Shown here: in pieces, positions 51,783 through 60,468 of the stretch
Layout of the letters: each line of letters begins with the position of its first letter
Position numbering within the stretch: the first letter of the stretch is position 1
Assembly: GCF_004804355.1 (NCBI RefSeq)
Contig: NZ_SRWZ01000007.1
Span: 62,001 to 126,000, forward strand
Source: Cognatitamlana onchidii
GTDB lineage: Bacteria; Bacteroidota; Bacteroidia; Flavobacteriales; Flavobacteriaceae
Length of the DNA: 64,000 bases
Reading direction: 5' to 3'
Program-made: the position numbers and the translations under genes
Notes under the pieces: model-generated
What the model was told of the DNA's origin: nothing
The model's input: only the letters and a program-made list of their open reading frames with translations
The model's database searches: none

Positions 51783-52520
51783 TTATGAATTGAATTCTTG
51801 TAGCTGATCTTTTATTATTCGTCTTGACTGAATATTCAAAGGTTTCGTATCTTCAATTTCTAATCCTTTCGTATCAATAAATTTGTGAATTTTAACCCGC
51901 ATTTTACCAGGTCCACCGCTAAAAAAAGTATATGAAAGTCGCTTTTTATTATCCCCAAAAGTAAGAGGTACTATTGGTATTTGGTGGTTTATTGCCAACC
52001 TAAAGGCACCATCTTTAAATTCATCTAATTCAATATGTTCTTCAGGAACGCCTCCCTCAGGAAAAATACATATGCTTAATCCAGACTTTATTCTTCGCTG
52101 TGCTCTTAAAAAAACGGCTTGTCTACTTTTAGCCGAACTCCTATCAACAAGAATACATGTTCGCTTATAAAAAAAACCAAAAAGAGGAATTTTTGCTAAT
52201 TCTGCTTTTCCAACAAAAACAAAAGGGTTTTTAATAGAAACCAACATCAGCATGATATCTGCCATGGAGGTATGATTTGCAATAAACATATAACTTTTTC
52301 CTATCTCGGGCGTTTGTTCACGTTCTATAAGATAAGCAAATCCCATGCCTATCAAAATAAACTTGGCCCATAATCTGGCAAGCTTAAAGAAAAACGGATA
52401 CCACGATTCTTTAGATATGGAAACAAGAAGTATTGGGAATAAAACAATGATTGGCAAGGTTACCAATATGTAAAACCAAACACGGTAGAGTGTCCAGAAG
52501 ATGTACTTTAATACCTTCAT
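51783..52520 (-). CDS. Lysophospholipid acyltransferase (PlsC family), second copy
   Basis: 245 residues with a hydrophobic N-terminus (about 9-35), HX4D as His83...Asp88 in NHTSMADIML, and FPEGGVPEEH as the second motif (EGTR replaced by EGGV). Acylates a lysophospholipid or related acceptor at the inner membrane. A different paralogue lies at 4078-4815, and this copy deviates from canonical 1-acyl-glycerol-3-phosphate acyltransferases in the second motif, so its acceptor may differ. Confidence 0.82.
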   Translation of the reverse strand: MKVLKYIFWTLYRVWFYILVTLPIIVLFPILLVSISKESWYPFFFKLARLWAKFILIGMGFAYLIEREQTPEIGKSYMFIANHTSMADIMLMLVSIKNPFVFVGKAELAKIPLFGFFYKRTCILVDRSSAKSRQAVFLRAQRRIKSGLSICIFPEGGVPEEHIELDEFKDGAFRLAINHQIPIVPLTFGDNKKRLSYTFFSGGPGKMRVKIHKFIDTKGLEIEDTKPLNIQSRRIIKDQLQEFNS

Positions 52521-52582
52521 CGTGCCTAAAAGTACTATTATAAATTGATTATCTTTAAATCAAATAACTTAAATCTTGAATT

Positions 52583-52819
52583 ATGATATATGCATTATTA
52601 ATTGGGGCGATAGCTGGGTGGCTAGCAGGAAAACTAATGAAGGGTGGTGGATTTGGACTTTTACTTAATGTTATAATTGGTATAATTGGAGGCGTTGTTG
52701 GTAATTGGTTATTTGCCACCATAGGAATCTCAATAACAGGCGGTTTAGTAGGTGATATCCTTACAGGTGTTATTGGCGCCTGTGCCATATTATTCATTGC
52801 AGGGCTTTTTAAAAAATAA
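52583..52819 (+). CDS. GlsB/YeaQ/YmgE-family small membrane protein
   Basis: 78 residues, almost entirely hydrophobic with Gly-rich helices (about 3-20, 28-50, 55-76): MIYALLIGAIAGWLAGKLMKGGGFGLLLNVIIGIIGGVVGNWLF. The LAGKLMKGGGFG start is the hallmark of the transglycosylase-associated/stress-response membrane family. Function unknown, probably in envelope stress. It is transcribed divergently from the PlsC gene. Confidence 0.85.
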   Translation: MIYALLIGAIAGWLAGKLMKGGGFGLLLNVIIGIIGGVVGNWLFATIGISITGGLVGDILTGVIGACAILFIAGLFKK

Positions 52820-52880
52820 TGAATTAGGTGATTTTATAAAAGTGGTAAGAGCCTCCTTTTTTTATTGCGGAACTTATCTT

Positions 52881-52888
52881 TAAATTTG
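52881..52888 (+). promoter_or_regulatory. -7 box of trpS
   Basis: TAAATTTG, an exact TAnnTTTG match 18 bases before ATG 52907. It overlaps the extra upstream codons of the longer open frame, which argues that translation does not begin at 52865. Confidence 0.55.
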
Positions 52889-52906
52889 CGCCTTATTGGA
52901 AAAACT

Positions 52907-53875
52907 ATGGCACGCATACTTACAGGTATTCAAAGTACAGGAACCCCACATTTAGGTAATATTTTAGGGGCTATATTACCGGCTATTAAAATGGCTGAAA
53001 ACCCAGAAAATGATTCTTATTTGTTTATAGCAAACCTGCATACACTTACTCAAATAAAAGATGCTAAAGTATTACGAGAAAACACCTACTCAACGGCTGC
53101 CACTTGGCTTGCGTTTGGCCTAGATGTTGAAAAAACGGTATTTTACAGACAAAGTGATATTCCTCAAGTAACAGAACTATCTTGGTATTTAAGCTGTTTT
53201 TTTCCTTATCAACGTTTAACCTTAGCGCATAGTTTTAAAGATAAAGCAGATAGACTAGAAGATGTGAATTCGGGTTTATTTACATACCCTATGTTAATGG
53301 CTGCCGATATTTTGCTTTATGATGCCGAGATTATTCCCGTTGGAAAAGACCAATTACAACATATTGAAATGACTCGTGATGTGGCGTCGCGTTTTCATGC
53401 TAAAGTTGGCGATACCTTTGTAATGCCTCAAGGAAAAATTCAGGAACATACCATGCTCATTCCAGGAACAGATGGTGAGAAAATGAGTAAAAGTAGAAAC
53501 AATACCATAAATATCTTTCTAACTGATAAAAAACTTAGAAAACAGATTATGGGAATTCAAACGGATAGCACCCCGCTTGAAGATCCAAAAGATTGGAAAA
53601 CCTGTAATTGTTTCGCTATTTATAGTTTACTCGCCTCTGCTGCACAAATTGAAACCATGAAAGCTAATTATGAAAATGGGGGATACGGCTATGGACATGC
53701 TAAACAGGCCCTTTATGAATTAGTCGTTGAAAAATTTGCGGTTCCGCGCGAAAAGTATAACTACTACATGAGTAACCTGAACGAGGTTGATAAAGCTCTG
53801 GCTGTTGGTGCCGAAAAAGCGAAATTAATTGCTAATAACGTTTTAAGTAGAGTAAGAGAGAAAGTTGGGTATTAA
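52907..53875 (+). CDS. trpS: Tryptophanyl-tRNA synthetase
   Basis: 322 residues from ATG 52907 (MARILTGIQSTGTPHLGN). The frame extends upstream to 52865, but that stretch overlaps the promoter. Class I synthetase signatures: TPHLGN (HIGH) near residue 12 and GEKMSKS near residue 195. Charges tRNA-Trp. Single gene followed closely by the surface protein gene (15-base gap). Confidence 0.96.
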   Translation: MARILTGIQSTGTPHLGNILGAILPAIKMAENPENDSYLFIANLHTLTQIKDAKVLRENTYSTAATWLAFGLDVEKTVFYRQSDIPQVTELSWYLSCFFPYQRLTLAHSFKDKADRLEDVNSGLFTYPMLMAADILLYDAEIIPVGKDQLQHIEMTRDVASRFHAKVGDTFVMPQGKIQEHTMLIPGTDGEKMSKSRNNTINIFLTDKKLRKQIMGIQTDSTPLEDPKDWKTCNCFAIYSLLASAAQIETMKANYENGGYGYGHAKQALYELVVEKFAVPREKYNYYMSNLNEVDKALAVGAEKAKLIANNVLSRVREKVGY

Positions 53876-53890
53876 TTAAAAATTAAGATT

Positions 53891-55363
53891 ATGTTTAAGA
53901 AAGCTTTAGTAATTTCCTTATTCGCTATCTATAGTTTTCAAGCCCAAAACGGATTGCCATTTTCTTCAAATAAAAAAGTTTACACAAAAGGCTATTCTAC
54001 ATTAATAGGAAATAATATAGTTAGCACCCACCCAACTAAAACCTATCAAGGCAACTCTTTCAACGATGTTTTAAGTTTAAGATATATAGATGTTGACAAG
54101 GATAAAACCACTTTTAGTTCTAGTAAAGCTACCTTAGAAACAACGCAAAAAGGTCAAAAAGTAGCATACGCCGCATTATATTGGAGTGCGATATATAAAT
54201 ATGATAAAGGCCGCACGGTAACAAAAAAACTATCGGGACATAATAAGAACATAAAACAAATGTTCTACGAAGGCGATAATATACGCTCTACCGACGTTAA
54301 TTCCATTTTGTTTAAAACTCCAAACAGCGAATACCGCCCAATTAAAGGTCGTATTATATATGATAGTTTTAACAAAGAGCATGCCTTTCCTGAAACCAAA
54401 CCTTATGTTTGCTACGCCGATGTGACTTCGATATTACAAAACTTAAAGCAACATAATGGAGAATATACGGTAGCCAATATAAAAGCAACACAAGGTATGC
54501 TTTCCGGTGGTGCAGCTGGGGGTTGGCTACTTTATGTTATATTCGAAGACGACAATAGTTCGCCAAAATATTTTACAGCTTATAATGGTTTTATTAATGT
54601 TTTTAAAAAACCTGTAGATATTGTTTTTGAAGATTTTAAAGCCCCTGAAACTGGGCAAATAAAAACATCGATTTTACTTGGTGCCTTAGAAGGTGATAAA
54701 AAATTTAAAACAGATTTTTGTTCTTTTCTAGATTATAAAAGTGAAACCTACATCCCACTTTTTAATAGACTTAGGCCCAAGCTTAATTTTTTTAATGGTA
54801 GTATTACTATTAATGAAAGCTTTTATAATAATAGAGTCCCAAATAACGAGAATACATTAGGGTTTGATTTGCTAAAAATGGAAATCCCTAATTCTAATAA
54901 TAGTATTATTTCAAATAATATGCGACATGCCCAGGTTAGTTTTAACTCTAAAGCAGATCAGTTCTATTTGTTTTTCGTCGCTTTTGAAACAGAAATCAAT
55001 CCTATTTTCTTAGAAAGCAAAACTAACACGGAATCTATCTTGGTCATTGAAAAAAATAAAGAACCAATAATAGACCAAGACCTAGAGAAAATAAAAAATC
55101 TTAAAACCTTATCTATTCCATCCATTGAAAAAGGATATTACTTGGTAACGAATGTATTTGCTTCAAAAAGCAATGCTTCAAACTGGATGACTATCCTGAA
55201 GGCCAAAGGATTTGAAACCAAGTCCTATATTAATCCCAAAAACGGATGGACTTATGTTTATTTAGATAGAGATGAAGACCCCGTTCTTATTTACGAAAGG
55301 CAAAAGGAACTTTCTAAACTAGACTATTTTGAAGACATCTGGATTTTAAAAATCAATTTTTAA
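53891..55363 (+). CDS. Secreted protein with adhesin-type N-terminus and C-terminal SPOR-like domain
   Basis: 490 residues. Signal peptide about 1-18. The N-terminal part (about 20-250: GYSTLIGNNIVSTHP, SLRYIDVDKDKTTFSSSKATLETT, VAYAALYWSAIY) resembles the N-terminal domain common to large Flavobacteriaceae surface proteins, here without the long repeats. The C-terminal about 75 residues (GYYLVTNVFASKSNASNWMTILKAKGFETKSY) resemble SPOR, which binds denuded glycan strands. So a surface domain is joined to a peptidoglycan-binding one. The gene is convergent with dprA, overlapping its end by 4 bases. Confidence 0.72.
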   Translation: MFKKALVISLFAIYSFQAQNGLPFSSNKKVYTKGYSTLIGNNIVSTHPTKTYQGNSFNDVLSLRYIDVDKDKTTFSSSKATLETTQKGQKVAYAALYWSAIYKYDKGRTVTKKLSGHNKNIKQMFYEGDNIRSTDVNSILFKTPNSEYRPIKGRIIYDSFNKEHAFPETKPYVCYADVTSILQNLKQHNGEYTVANIKATQGMLSGGAAGGWLLYVIFEDDNSSPKYFTAYNGFINVFKKPVDIVFEDFKAPETGQIKTSILLGALEGDKKFKTDFCSFLDYKSETYIPLFNRLRPKLNFFNGSITINESFYNNRVPNNENTLGFDLLKMEIPNSNNSIISNNMRHAQVSFNSKADQFYLFFVAFETEINPIFLESKTNTESILVIEKNKEPIIDQDLEKIKNLKTLSIPSIEKGYYLVTNVFASKSNASNWMTILKAKGFETKSYINPKNGWTYVYLDRDEDPVLIYERQKELSKLDYFEDIWILKINF

Positions 55364-56463
55364 ATCAGCTCAAATAATTTTCCAGGTAAAGGCCTAACCA
55401 CCCCTTTTAATTCCATATTTAAAAGCATACTTGCCACCTTAAAAATGGGTAAACTGCAATGAAGCGCAATCGTATCCAATTGTTGTTTTTCGTTTTCTTT
55501 GAGGTAATTATAAATGACTTTTTCGCTACCATCTAACTCCACAAAAAGTTGTTTCTGTATAGCTGGTTTTTCAACATTATCTAGCTGCCAGTTTAGCAAA
55601 TACGGGACATCTAAAGGTGTTGTAAGCATATGGGCTTTTTGATGTTTAATTAAATTATTACAGCCTATACTTTGGCTATCAGAAATCCTACCCGGAACAG
55701 CAAAAACATCTCTATTATAGGAATTTGCAATATCGGCTGTTACTAAGCTTCCTCCTTTTTCAGCAGATTCAATCACCACCGTGGCTTCACTTAATCCAGC
55801 AATAATTCTATTTCGTTTTAAAAAATTATTCTTGTCAAATATATCGGTACTCCAAAAATCGGACAAAAACCCACCATTCTTCTCAACGTCTACCATATAC
55901 TTTTTATGAACCCTAGGGTATATTTGATTAAGTCCGTGTGCCAAACACCCAATAGTTTGTAGGCCCTTCTGTATCGCTGCTTTATGTGCCGTGATATCTG
56001 TACCGTATGCAAAGCCAGAAACTATTATTGGATTGTAAATTGCTAGTTCTTCAATTAGTTTTTCACAAAATGCTATACCATAGGTCGTAATCTTTCTAGT
56101 GCCAACCACACTAATTATTGGTCGATTATCAAAATCAATATTTCCAACTTGAAATAGTAAAATGGGAGCGTCAATGCAATGCTTTAGCTTTTCAGGGTAA
56201 TTTTCACTTTTAAAATAAGATGTTTTAATACCATTATTTTTGATGAACTCTAGCTCTTTTTCAGCCTCCTTTAAATGATTTGCCTTTGTTAATTCAGTAA
56301 CCGTAACACTACCTATACCATCTATTTTCAATAAATTTTGTCTTTTTTCTTTAAGCACCGCTTCCGCCGAACCGCAAGAAGCCATAAGACGTTTGGCTAA
56401 AATATCTCCAACATTAGGAACGTGTTGGAGTGCTAAAGTATAGAGCAAATCATTTTCGGTCAT
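55360..56463 (-). CDS. dprA: DNA processing protein DprA (Smf)
   Basis: Loads RecA on incoming single-stranded DNA during transformation. 367 residues: an N-terminal helix-hairpin-helix-like part (LQHVPNVGDILAKRL), a Rossmann-like core with ISVVGTRKITTYGIAFCEKL, SGFAYGTDITAHKAAI, GGFLSDFW and SEKGGSLVTADIANSYNRDVFAVPG, and a C-terminal winged-helix-like segment (EKVIYNYLKENEKQQLDTIALHCSLPIFKVASMLLNMELKGVV). Its stop overlaps the surface protein gene by 4 bases. Confidence 0.95.
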   Translation of the reverse strand: MTENDLLYTLALQHVPNVGDILAKRLMASCGSAEAVLKEKRQNLLKIDGIGSVTVTELTKANHLKEAEKELEFIKNNGIKTSYFKSENYPEKLKHCIDAPILLFQVGNIDFDNRPIISVVGTRKITTYGIAFCEKLIEELAIYNPIIVSGFAYGTDITAHKAAIQKGLQTIGCLAHGLNQIYPRVHKKYMVDVEKNGGFLSDFWSTDIFDKNNFLKRNRIIAGLSEATVVIESAEKGGSLVTADIANSYNRDVFAVPGRISDSQSIGCNNLIKHQKAHMLTTPLDVPYLLNWQLDNVEKPAIQKQLFVELDGSEKVIYNYLKENEKQQLDTIALHCSLPIFKVASMLLNMELKGVVRPLPGKLFELI

Positions 56464-56554
56464 TCTATATCATTGATAATGAAATTACAATAAAAGAATT
56501 TTTGCCCTGTTAATAAATAGTTAAGACTAAATTTTTACAAAAAGCATAATTTTT

Positions 56555-56562
56555 TAACTTTG
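56555..56562 (+). promoter_or_regulatory. -7 box of the HU-SPOR gene
   Basis: TAACTTTG, an exact match, ends 5 bases before the ATG at 56568, again predicting a leaderless mRNA. Confidence 0.5.
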
Positions 56563-56567
56563 GTCGT

Positions 56568-57503
56568 ATGCAATTAGAAACCTACATTAGCGATTTACTT
56601 TATAGATATGAATGCGTTACCATTCCTGACTTTGGGTCTTTTTTAACGCAGTGCGTGTCGGCAACTATTGAACCTGAGTCTCATACATTTTATGCTCCTA
56701 AAAAAGTACTGTCTTTTAATGAGCAAATTCAACAAAATGATGGTTTATTAGCACATTATATCGCCGACATTGAAAAAATTCCATTTGAGGTTGCTAACAA
56801 AAAAATTGCAAAACGTGTCAAACTTTTAAAATCGTATTTAACCCAAGGAGAAACCTTAACGTTTAAAAATATTGGCGACATTGTTTTTAATAACGAGGGG
56901 AAAATATTGTTTGAGCCAACATATCAGTTAAACTATTTAACAGATGCTTTTGGTTTATCCCAATTTGTGTCCGCTGAGGTAAAACGAGAATCTTTTAAGG
57001 AAGAAGTTAAATCTATTGAACGCGTTATTCCTATTGCAGTTACTCCAGAAAAACGTAAGTCAAGACCTTATTTAAAATACGCTGCTGTAGCCCTTATTGC
57101 GCTTACTCTTGGCGGTTTTGGGGCTTCAAAGTTTTACGTAGATAAGATTGAAGCTCATAACCAGTTAGCTCAAGAAGAAGCCATTAAGGAATTAGATTCG
57201 AGAATACAACAAGCCACTTTTAACTTAAACCCATTGCCGTCCATTACTTTAAATGTTACGAAGCAAACGGGTAATTATCATATTGTAGCTGGGGCCTTCA
57301 GAATTGAAAGCAATTGCGATAAAAAAGTTAAGCAACTAAAAGCCCAAGGGTATAGTGCTAGAAAAATAGGAGCCAACAAATATGGACTTCATCAGGTAGT
57401 TTATGCCAGCTATGAAGGCCGATTAGACGCTCTAAAAGCACTTAGAAACATTAAGAGGACTCACAACAGCGAAGCATGGCTTCTAGTTAAAAGATTAGAC
57501 TAG
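56568..57503 (+). CDS. HU-CCDC81 and SPOR domain protein
   Basis: 311 residues: an N-terminal HU/CCDC81-like domain (about 1-110: ISDLLYRYECVTIPDFGSFLTQ, LKSYLTQGETLTFKNIGDI), a basic linker, a TM helix (about 168-187: YLKYAAVALIALTLGGFGASKF), and a periplasmic SPOR domain (about 230-311: NYHIVAGAFRIESNCDKKVKQLKAQGYSARKIG). It links a cytoplasmic DNA- or self-binding-like domain to the cell wall across the inner membrane, probably at the division site. Only dprA lies between it and the SPOR-like protein at 53891. Confidence 0.85.
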   Translation: MQLETYISDLLYRYECVTIPDFGSFLTQCVSATIEPESHTFYAPKKVLSFNEQIQQNDGLLAHYIADIEKIPFEVANKKIAKRVKLLKSYLTQGETLTFKNIGDIVFNNEGKILFEPTYQLNYLTDAFGLSQFVSAEVKRESFKEEVKSIERVIPIAVTPEKRKSRPYLKYAAVALIALTLGGFGASKFYVDKIEAHNQLAQEEAIKELDSRIQQATFNLNPLPSITLNVTKQTGNYHIVAGAFRIESNCDKKVKQLKAQGYSARKIGANKYGLHQVVYASYEGRLDALKALRNIKRTHNSEAWLLVKRLD

Positions 57504-57544
57504 TCTATCCTGCGCTAAACTCCGTTTTACAGCTTTAAAATATG

Positions 57545-57552
57545 TAACTTTG
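57545..57552 (+). promoter_or_regulatory. -7 box of the thioesterase gene
   Basis: TAACTTTG, an exact match 18 bases before ATG 57571. It overlaps the alternative TTG start of the longer frame (57550), so ATG 57571 is the real start. Confidence 0.6.
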
Positions 57553-57570
57553 CACATCAAAAAATTGGTG

Positions 57571-58080
57571 ATGAAAGCAAAGACTCCAGAACAATCAAAA
57601 ACCATAATGACCGATTTGGTTCTTCCCAGTGAAACAAATCCTTTAAACAACCTATTTGGCGGAGAGTTATTGGCACGAATGGATAGAGCCGCCAGTATCT
57701 CTGCCCGCAGACACTCAAGACGTATTGTTGTAACGGCCTCAGTAAACCACGTAGCATTTAACAGAGCTGTTCCTTTAGGAAGTGTTGTTACTGTTGAGGC
57801 CAAAGTTTCTAGGGCATTTAAAACATCTATGGAAGTTTATATTGATGTTTGGACCGAAGATAGAGAGTCTGGCGAACGCACCAAAGCCAACGAGGCTATT
57901 TATACCTTTGTTGCTGTAGACGAAACAGGAAGACCCATAAGCATACCCGAAATTATTCCAGACACGCCCTTAGAAATAGAACGGTATGAAGCGGCTTTAC
58001 GAAGAAAACAATTAAGCCTTCTATTAGCAGGAAAAATAGGTCCAGAACAAGCCAGCGAGTTAAAAGCTCTATTTGAGTAA
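57571..58080 (+). CDS. Acyl-CoA thioesterase (hotdog fold, YciA/BFIT-like)
   Basis: 169 residues from ATG 57571 (MKAKTPEQSKTIMTDLVLPSETN). Hydrolyses acyl-CoA thioesters. Seen: NPLNNLFGGELLARMDRAASISARRHS with the catalytic Asp region typical of hotdog thioesterases, then VVTASVNHVAFNRAVPLGSVVTVEAKV. Chain-length preference unknown. Confidence 0.88.
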   Translation: MKAKTPEQSKTIMTDLVLPSETNPLNNLFGGELLARMDRAASISARRHSRRIVVTASVNHVAFNRAVPLGSVVTVEAKVSRAFKTSMEVYIDVWTEDRESGERTKANEAIYTFVAVDETGRPISIPEIIPDTPLEIERYEAALRRKQLSLLLAGKIGPEQASELKALFE

Positions 58081-58134
58081 TTAAACCTTTATAGTTTTTG
58101 TGAGTCTTAAAAGCAGAACCAAATTTAAAATGCT

Positions 58135-58347
58135 ATGAGACTTACTTTAATGTTATTCATTTTTAGTGTTGTATTAAGCACCTCCTCCTGTGCTACCCAT
58201 GTAACTCCAAGACCAGCAAAAGTTACTGTAATTAAAACACCTCCTAAACACTATAGGGTTGTTAAAATTAAAGGTCAACGGTACTATGTTTGGAATGGAA
58301 AACACTACAGAAAAACAAAAAAAGGTTATGTTGTTGTAAGGGTTTAA
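58135..58347 (+). CDS. Small lipoprotein, Tyr/Lys-rich, unknown function
   Basis: 70 residues. Signal with lipobox-like STSSC (residues 15-19), then a short mature part rich in Lys, Arg, Tyr and Val (KGQRYYVWNGKHYRKTKKGYVVVRV). The basic tail suggests contact with polyanions or the cell wall. No named family is claimed, though YY-rich envelope lipoproteins of this sort are frequent in Bacteroidota. Monocistronic. Confidence 0.7.
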   Translation: MRLTLMLFIFSVVLSTSSCATHVTPRPAKVTVIKTPPKHYRVVKIKGQRYYVWNGKHYRKTKKGYVVVRV

Positions 58348-58474
58348 ATTGTTTAGAGCTCCATATATACGCACGTTAGGACGAGATAAATCGGTTCGAT
58401 TGCCCCGATATTTTTTTGAAAACACTATCTTAATAATGTGATTAGGTTAAATGTGTACGTACTAGAAAACAACC

Positions 58475-59704
58475 TTACATTTTATAAATCCAGCTTCCAG
58501 GGTTTTCTGTATTAAAGCCTTTTGAAATAGTAAAACTCAAAATGGTTTCTCCATTACTAGGGTTTGTAAACACCTCTCCAATACTCTGTTTTGTAGTCAC
58601 TCTATCTCCTTTTTTTACGTACACCGATGCTAGATTTTTATAAATGGTTAAATAATTACCATGGCGTATCATAACAATAGGGTTTACATTTTTCAACTTA
58701 ATAATTTCACTCACTTCACCATTAAAAACAGCTCTGGCCTTGGCACCTTTTGAAGTTGCAATTCTCACGCCATTACTCTTAATGGTTAAAGAACGGTCTA
58801 TAGGGTGCCTTTGGGTACCATAGCCTAACCTTACTACGCCGCGTTCTACCGGCCATGGCAACTTTCCTTTGTTCGCCATAAAGTTGGAAGCCAAAACCTT
58901 CTCTTCGGCTGTTAGAGCAAATGTTTTCGACGATGTGGCCTTTCCTGCTTTTTTGTTTGATTTAGCAATAGCCGCCTTAATAATTTTATCAATTTCTCGG
59001 TCTATTTTAGCTGCTTCTCTTTGCTTTTTCTTAATCTGTGCTGTATATCTAGATAAGTTTTTCTTAATGGAAGCCATCAGCACCTGATGTCCCTTTCGTT
59101 CTTCTTCTAAAGACCTTTGAGTAATCCTGTTTTCGGCAATTAATTTCTTTTTTTCTTGTTGCTGCTCCAATAGCTTCACATTTATCTCTTGTAAATCAAC
59201 TGTTTTTTGCTTTATAATCTCTCCCTGCTGTCTTTGATGCTCCGAATACTGCTTAATGTATTGCAAGCGCTTGTAGGCTTGTTTAAAATCATCAGAGGAT
59301 AAAAGAAACATGACTTTACTTTGCTGATTTCGACTTTTGTAAGATTTCACAATCATATCGGCATAGTCTTCTTTTAACTGCTCAAGTTCATCTCTTAAAA
59401 CCGTTATTTTCTTTTGGTTTGAATTGATTTGACGTGTAAGTAAATTTGCTTGTTGATTAGTGACCTTTATTAAATTTGATAAGACATTAATTTTATAATT
59501 GAAATCTTCAATTAAAGACAATTGTGATTTTTCTCTTGACTTATTCTCAGCCCTTAACGCATTAATTTTCTGAATTTCACGCCTTAATTCTTGACGGCGC
59601 GATTCTAACTGCTTTTGCTTATTGTTTTGAGAAAACCCTAAACCTACACATAACAGAATAGCTATTATAGCAATATTTTTACACAATGATTTGGCTCTAA
59701 TCAT
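58475..59704 (-). CDS. envC: EnvC-like murein hydrolase activator (degenerate LytM/M23 domain)
   Basis: 409 residues: signal peptide (about 1-25), long coiled coil (about 27-255), and a C-terminal LytM-type domain (about 290-409). In active M23 peptidases zinc is held by HxxxD and HxH. Here the corresponding sites read NGVRIATSKG, IRHGNYLTIYKNLA and ILSFTIS, so the ligands are lost, as in E. coli EnvC. It is thus likely an activator of a cell-wall amidase at division, not an enzyme. Start overlaps the DUF4292 gene by 4 bases; last gene of the minus-strand operon. Confidence 0.88.
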   Translation of the reverse strand: MIRAKSLCKNIAIIAILLCVGLGFSQNNKQKQLESRRQELRREIQKINALRAENKSREKSQLSLIEDFNYKINVLSNLIKVTNQQANLLTRQINSNQKKITVLRDELEQLKEDYADMIVKSYKSRNQQSKVMFLLSSDDFKQAYKRLQYIKQYSEHQRQQGEIIKQKTVDLQEINVKLLEQQQEKKKLIAENRITQRSLEEERKGHQVLMASIKKNLSRYTAQIKKKQREAAKIDREIDKIIKAAIAKSNKKAGKATSSKTFALTAEEKVLASNFMANKGKLPWPVERGVVRLGYGTQRHPIDRSLTIKSNGVRIATSKGAKARAVFNGEVSEIIKLKNVNPIVMIRHGNYLTIYKNLASVYVKKGDRVTTKQSIGEVFTNPSNGETILSFTISKGFNTENPGSWIYKM

Positions 59705-60468
59705 TCAAGTTCAATTTTTTTGAATCCTGCAGGTATTTTAAAAGGAAACCTGAGTGCTTCGTTTAAAGAAACATTTTTATATTCAAGGTTAATTATTGTT
59801 TCTTCGTTGGCCTCAACCGCTATAACCTTAATCTTTTCAGGGATTAATTGCGCCCCTATCTCTTGATATGATAAATAATCTATTTGAAGGTGCCTAAAGG
59901 TTTTAGGCTGTGAAATTTGCTGTGACTTTACTTTAAAATTAGTTGGATAAAGCAAAAAGAAAATTTCGAAGAGGGCCTGTTGCTCTTTAGGTTGAACAAT
60001 ATAGGACTCGCCGTCTACTTCAGAGGAATACTCACTTGATTTTAACGGGTAAAGTGTTTCGGCAAAAAGTAAGTTTTGTACTTTCTCAAAATCTAATTCT
60101 GTGCCTAATAAATCACTTAAATACTTAAAATCACCTTCAAAACAGGTATTGTCTAGCTTATTATAAAAACTTACTTTTTCGGGGGTGACCATAGCTCTAA
60201 TCACCGAAAAAGTAGCATTAATCCATAAAACTTCATCCTTTTTTGCCCTAAAACTAACAGAATGTGTTTGAGACTTGCCCTTTTGAATAATATTAATTTT
60301 AAGCTTTGCTTGAAGTGTTTCGAAATTTGCTGCCTGCCTGCTGTTTTCTTTAATAAGTTGCCTTGTAGATAGTTTAAAGTTAGCTTCACCAGCACGTGCT
60401 GTTTTAACCGACTTACAACTTACAAAAACGAATAAAATACTGATTAAAACGCAGATATATTTTCCCAT
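59701..60468 (-). CDS. DUF4292 lipoprotein
   Basis: 255 residues. Signal with lipobox FVSC (about residues 15-18) and the DUF4292-type mature body (LQAKLKINIIQKGKSQTHSVSFRAKKDEVLWINATF; YLSYQEIGAQLIPEKIKVIAVEANEETIINLEYKNVSLNE). Resembles a large LolA/LolB-like half-barrel in pattern. Envelope function presumed. One-base overlap with the TPR gene upstream, ATGA overlap with envC downstream; cotranscription is very likely. Confidence 0.8.
   Translation of the reverse strand: MGKYICVLISILFVFVSCKSVKTARAGEANFKLSTRQLIKENSRQAANFETLQAKLKINIIQKGKSQTHSVSFRAKKDEVLWINATFSVIRAMVTPEKVSFYNKLDNTCFEGDFKYLSDLLGTELDFEKVQNLLFAETLYPLKSSEYSSEVDGESYIVQPKEQQALFEIFFLLYPTNFKVKSQQISQPKTFRHLQIDYLSYQEIGAQLIPEKIKVIAVEANEETIINLEYKNVSLNEALRFPFKIPAGFKKIELE

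Noticed and set aside
52865-52906. Longer TrpS start (MRNLSLNLR...)
   Set aside because: Overlaps an exact -7 box TAAATTTG at 52881-52888 and precedes the conserved MARILTGIQ start.
57550-57570. TTG start for the thioesterase
   Set aside because: The TTG is part of the -7 box TAACTTTG at 57545-57552; ATG 57571 opens the conserved domain.
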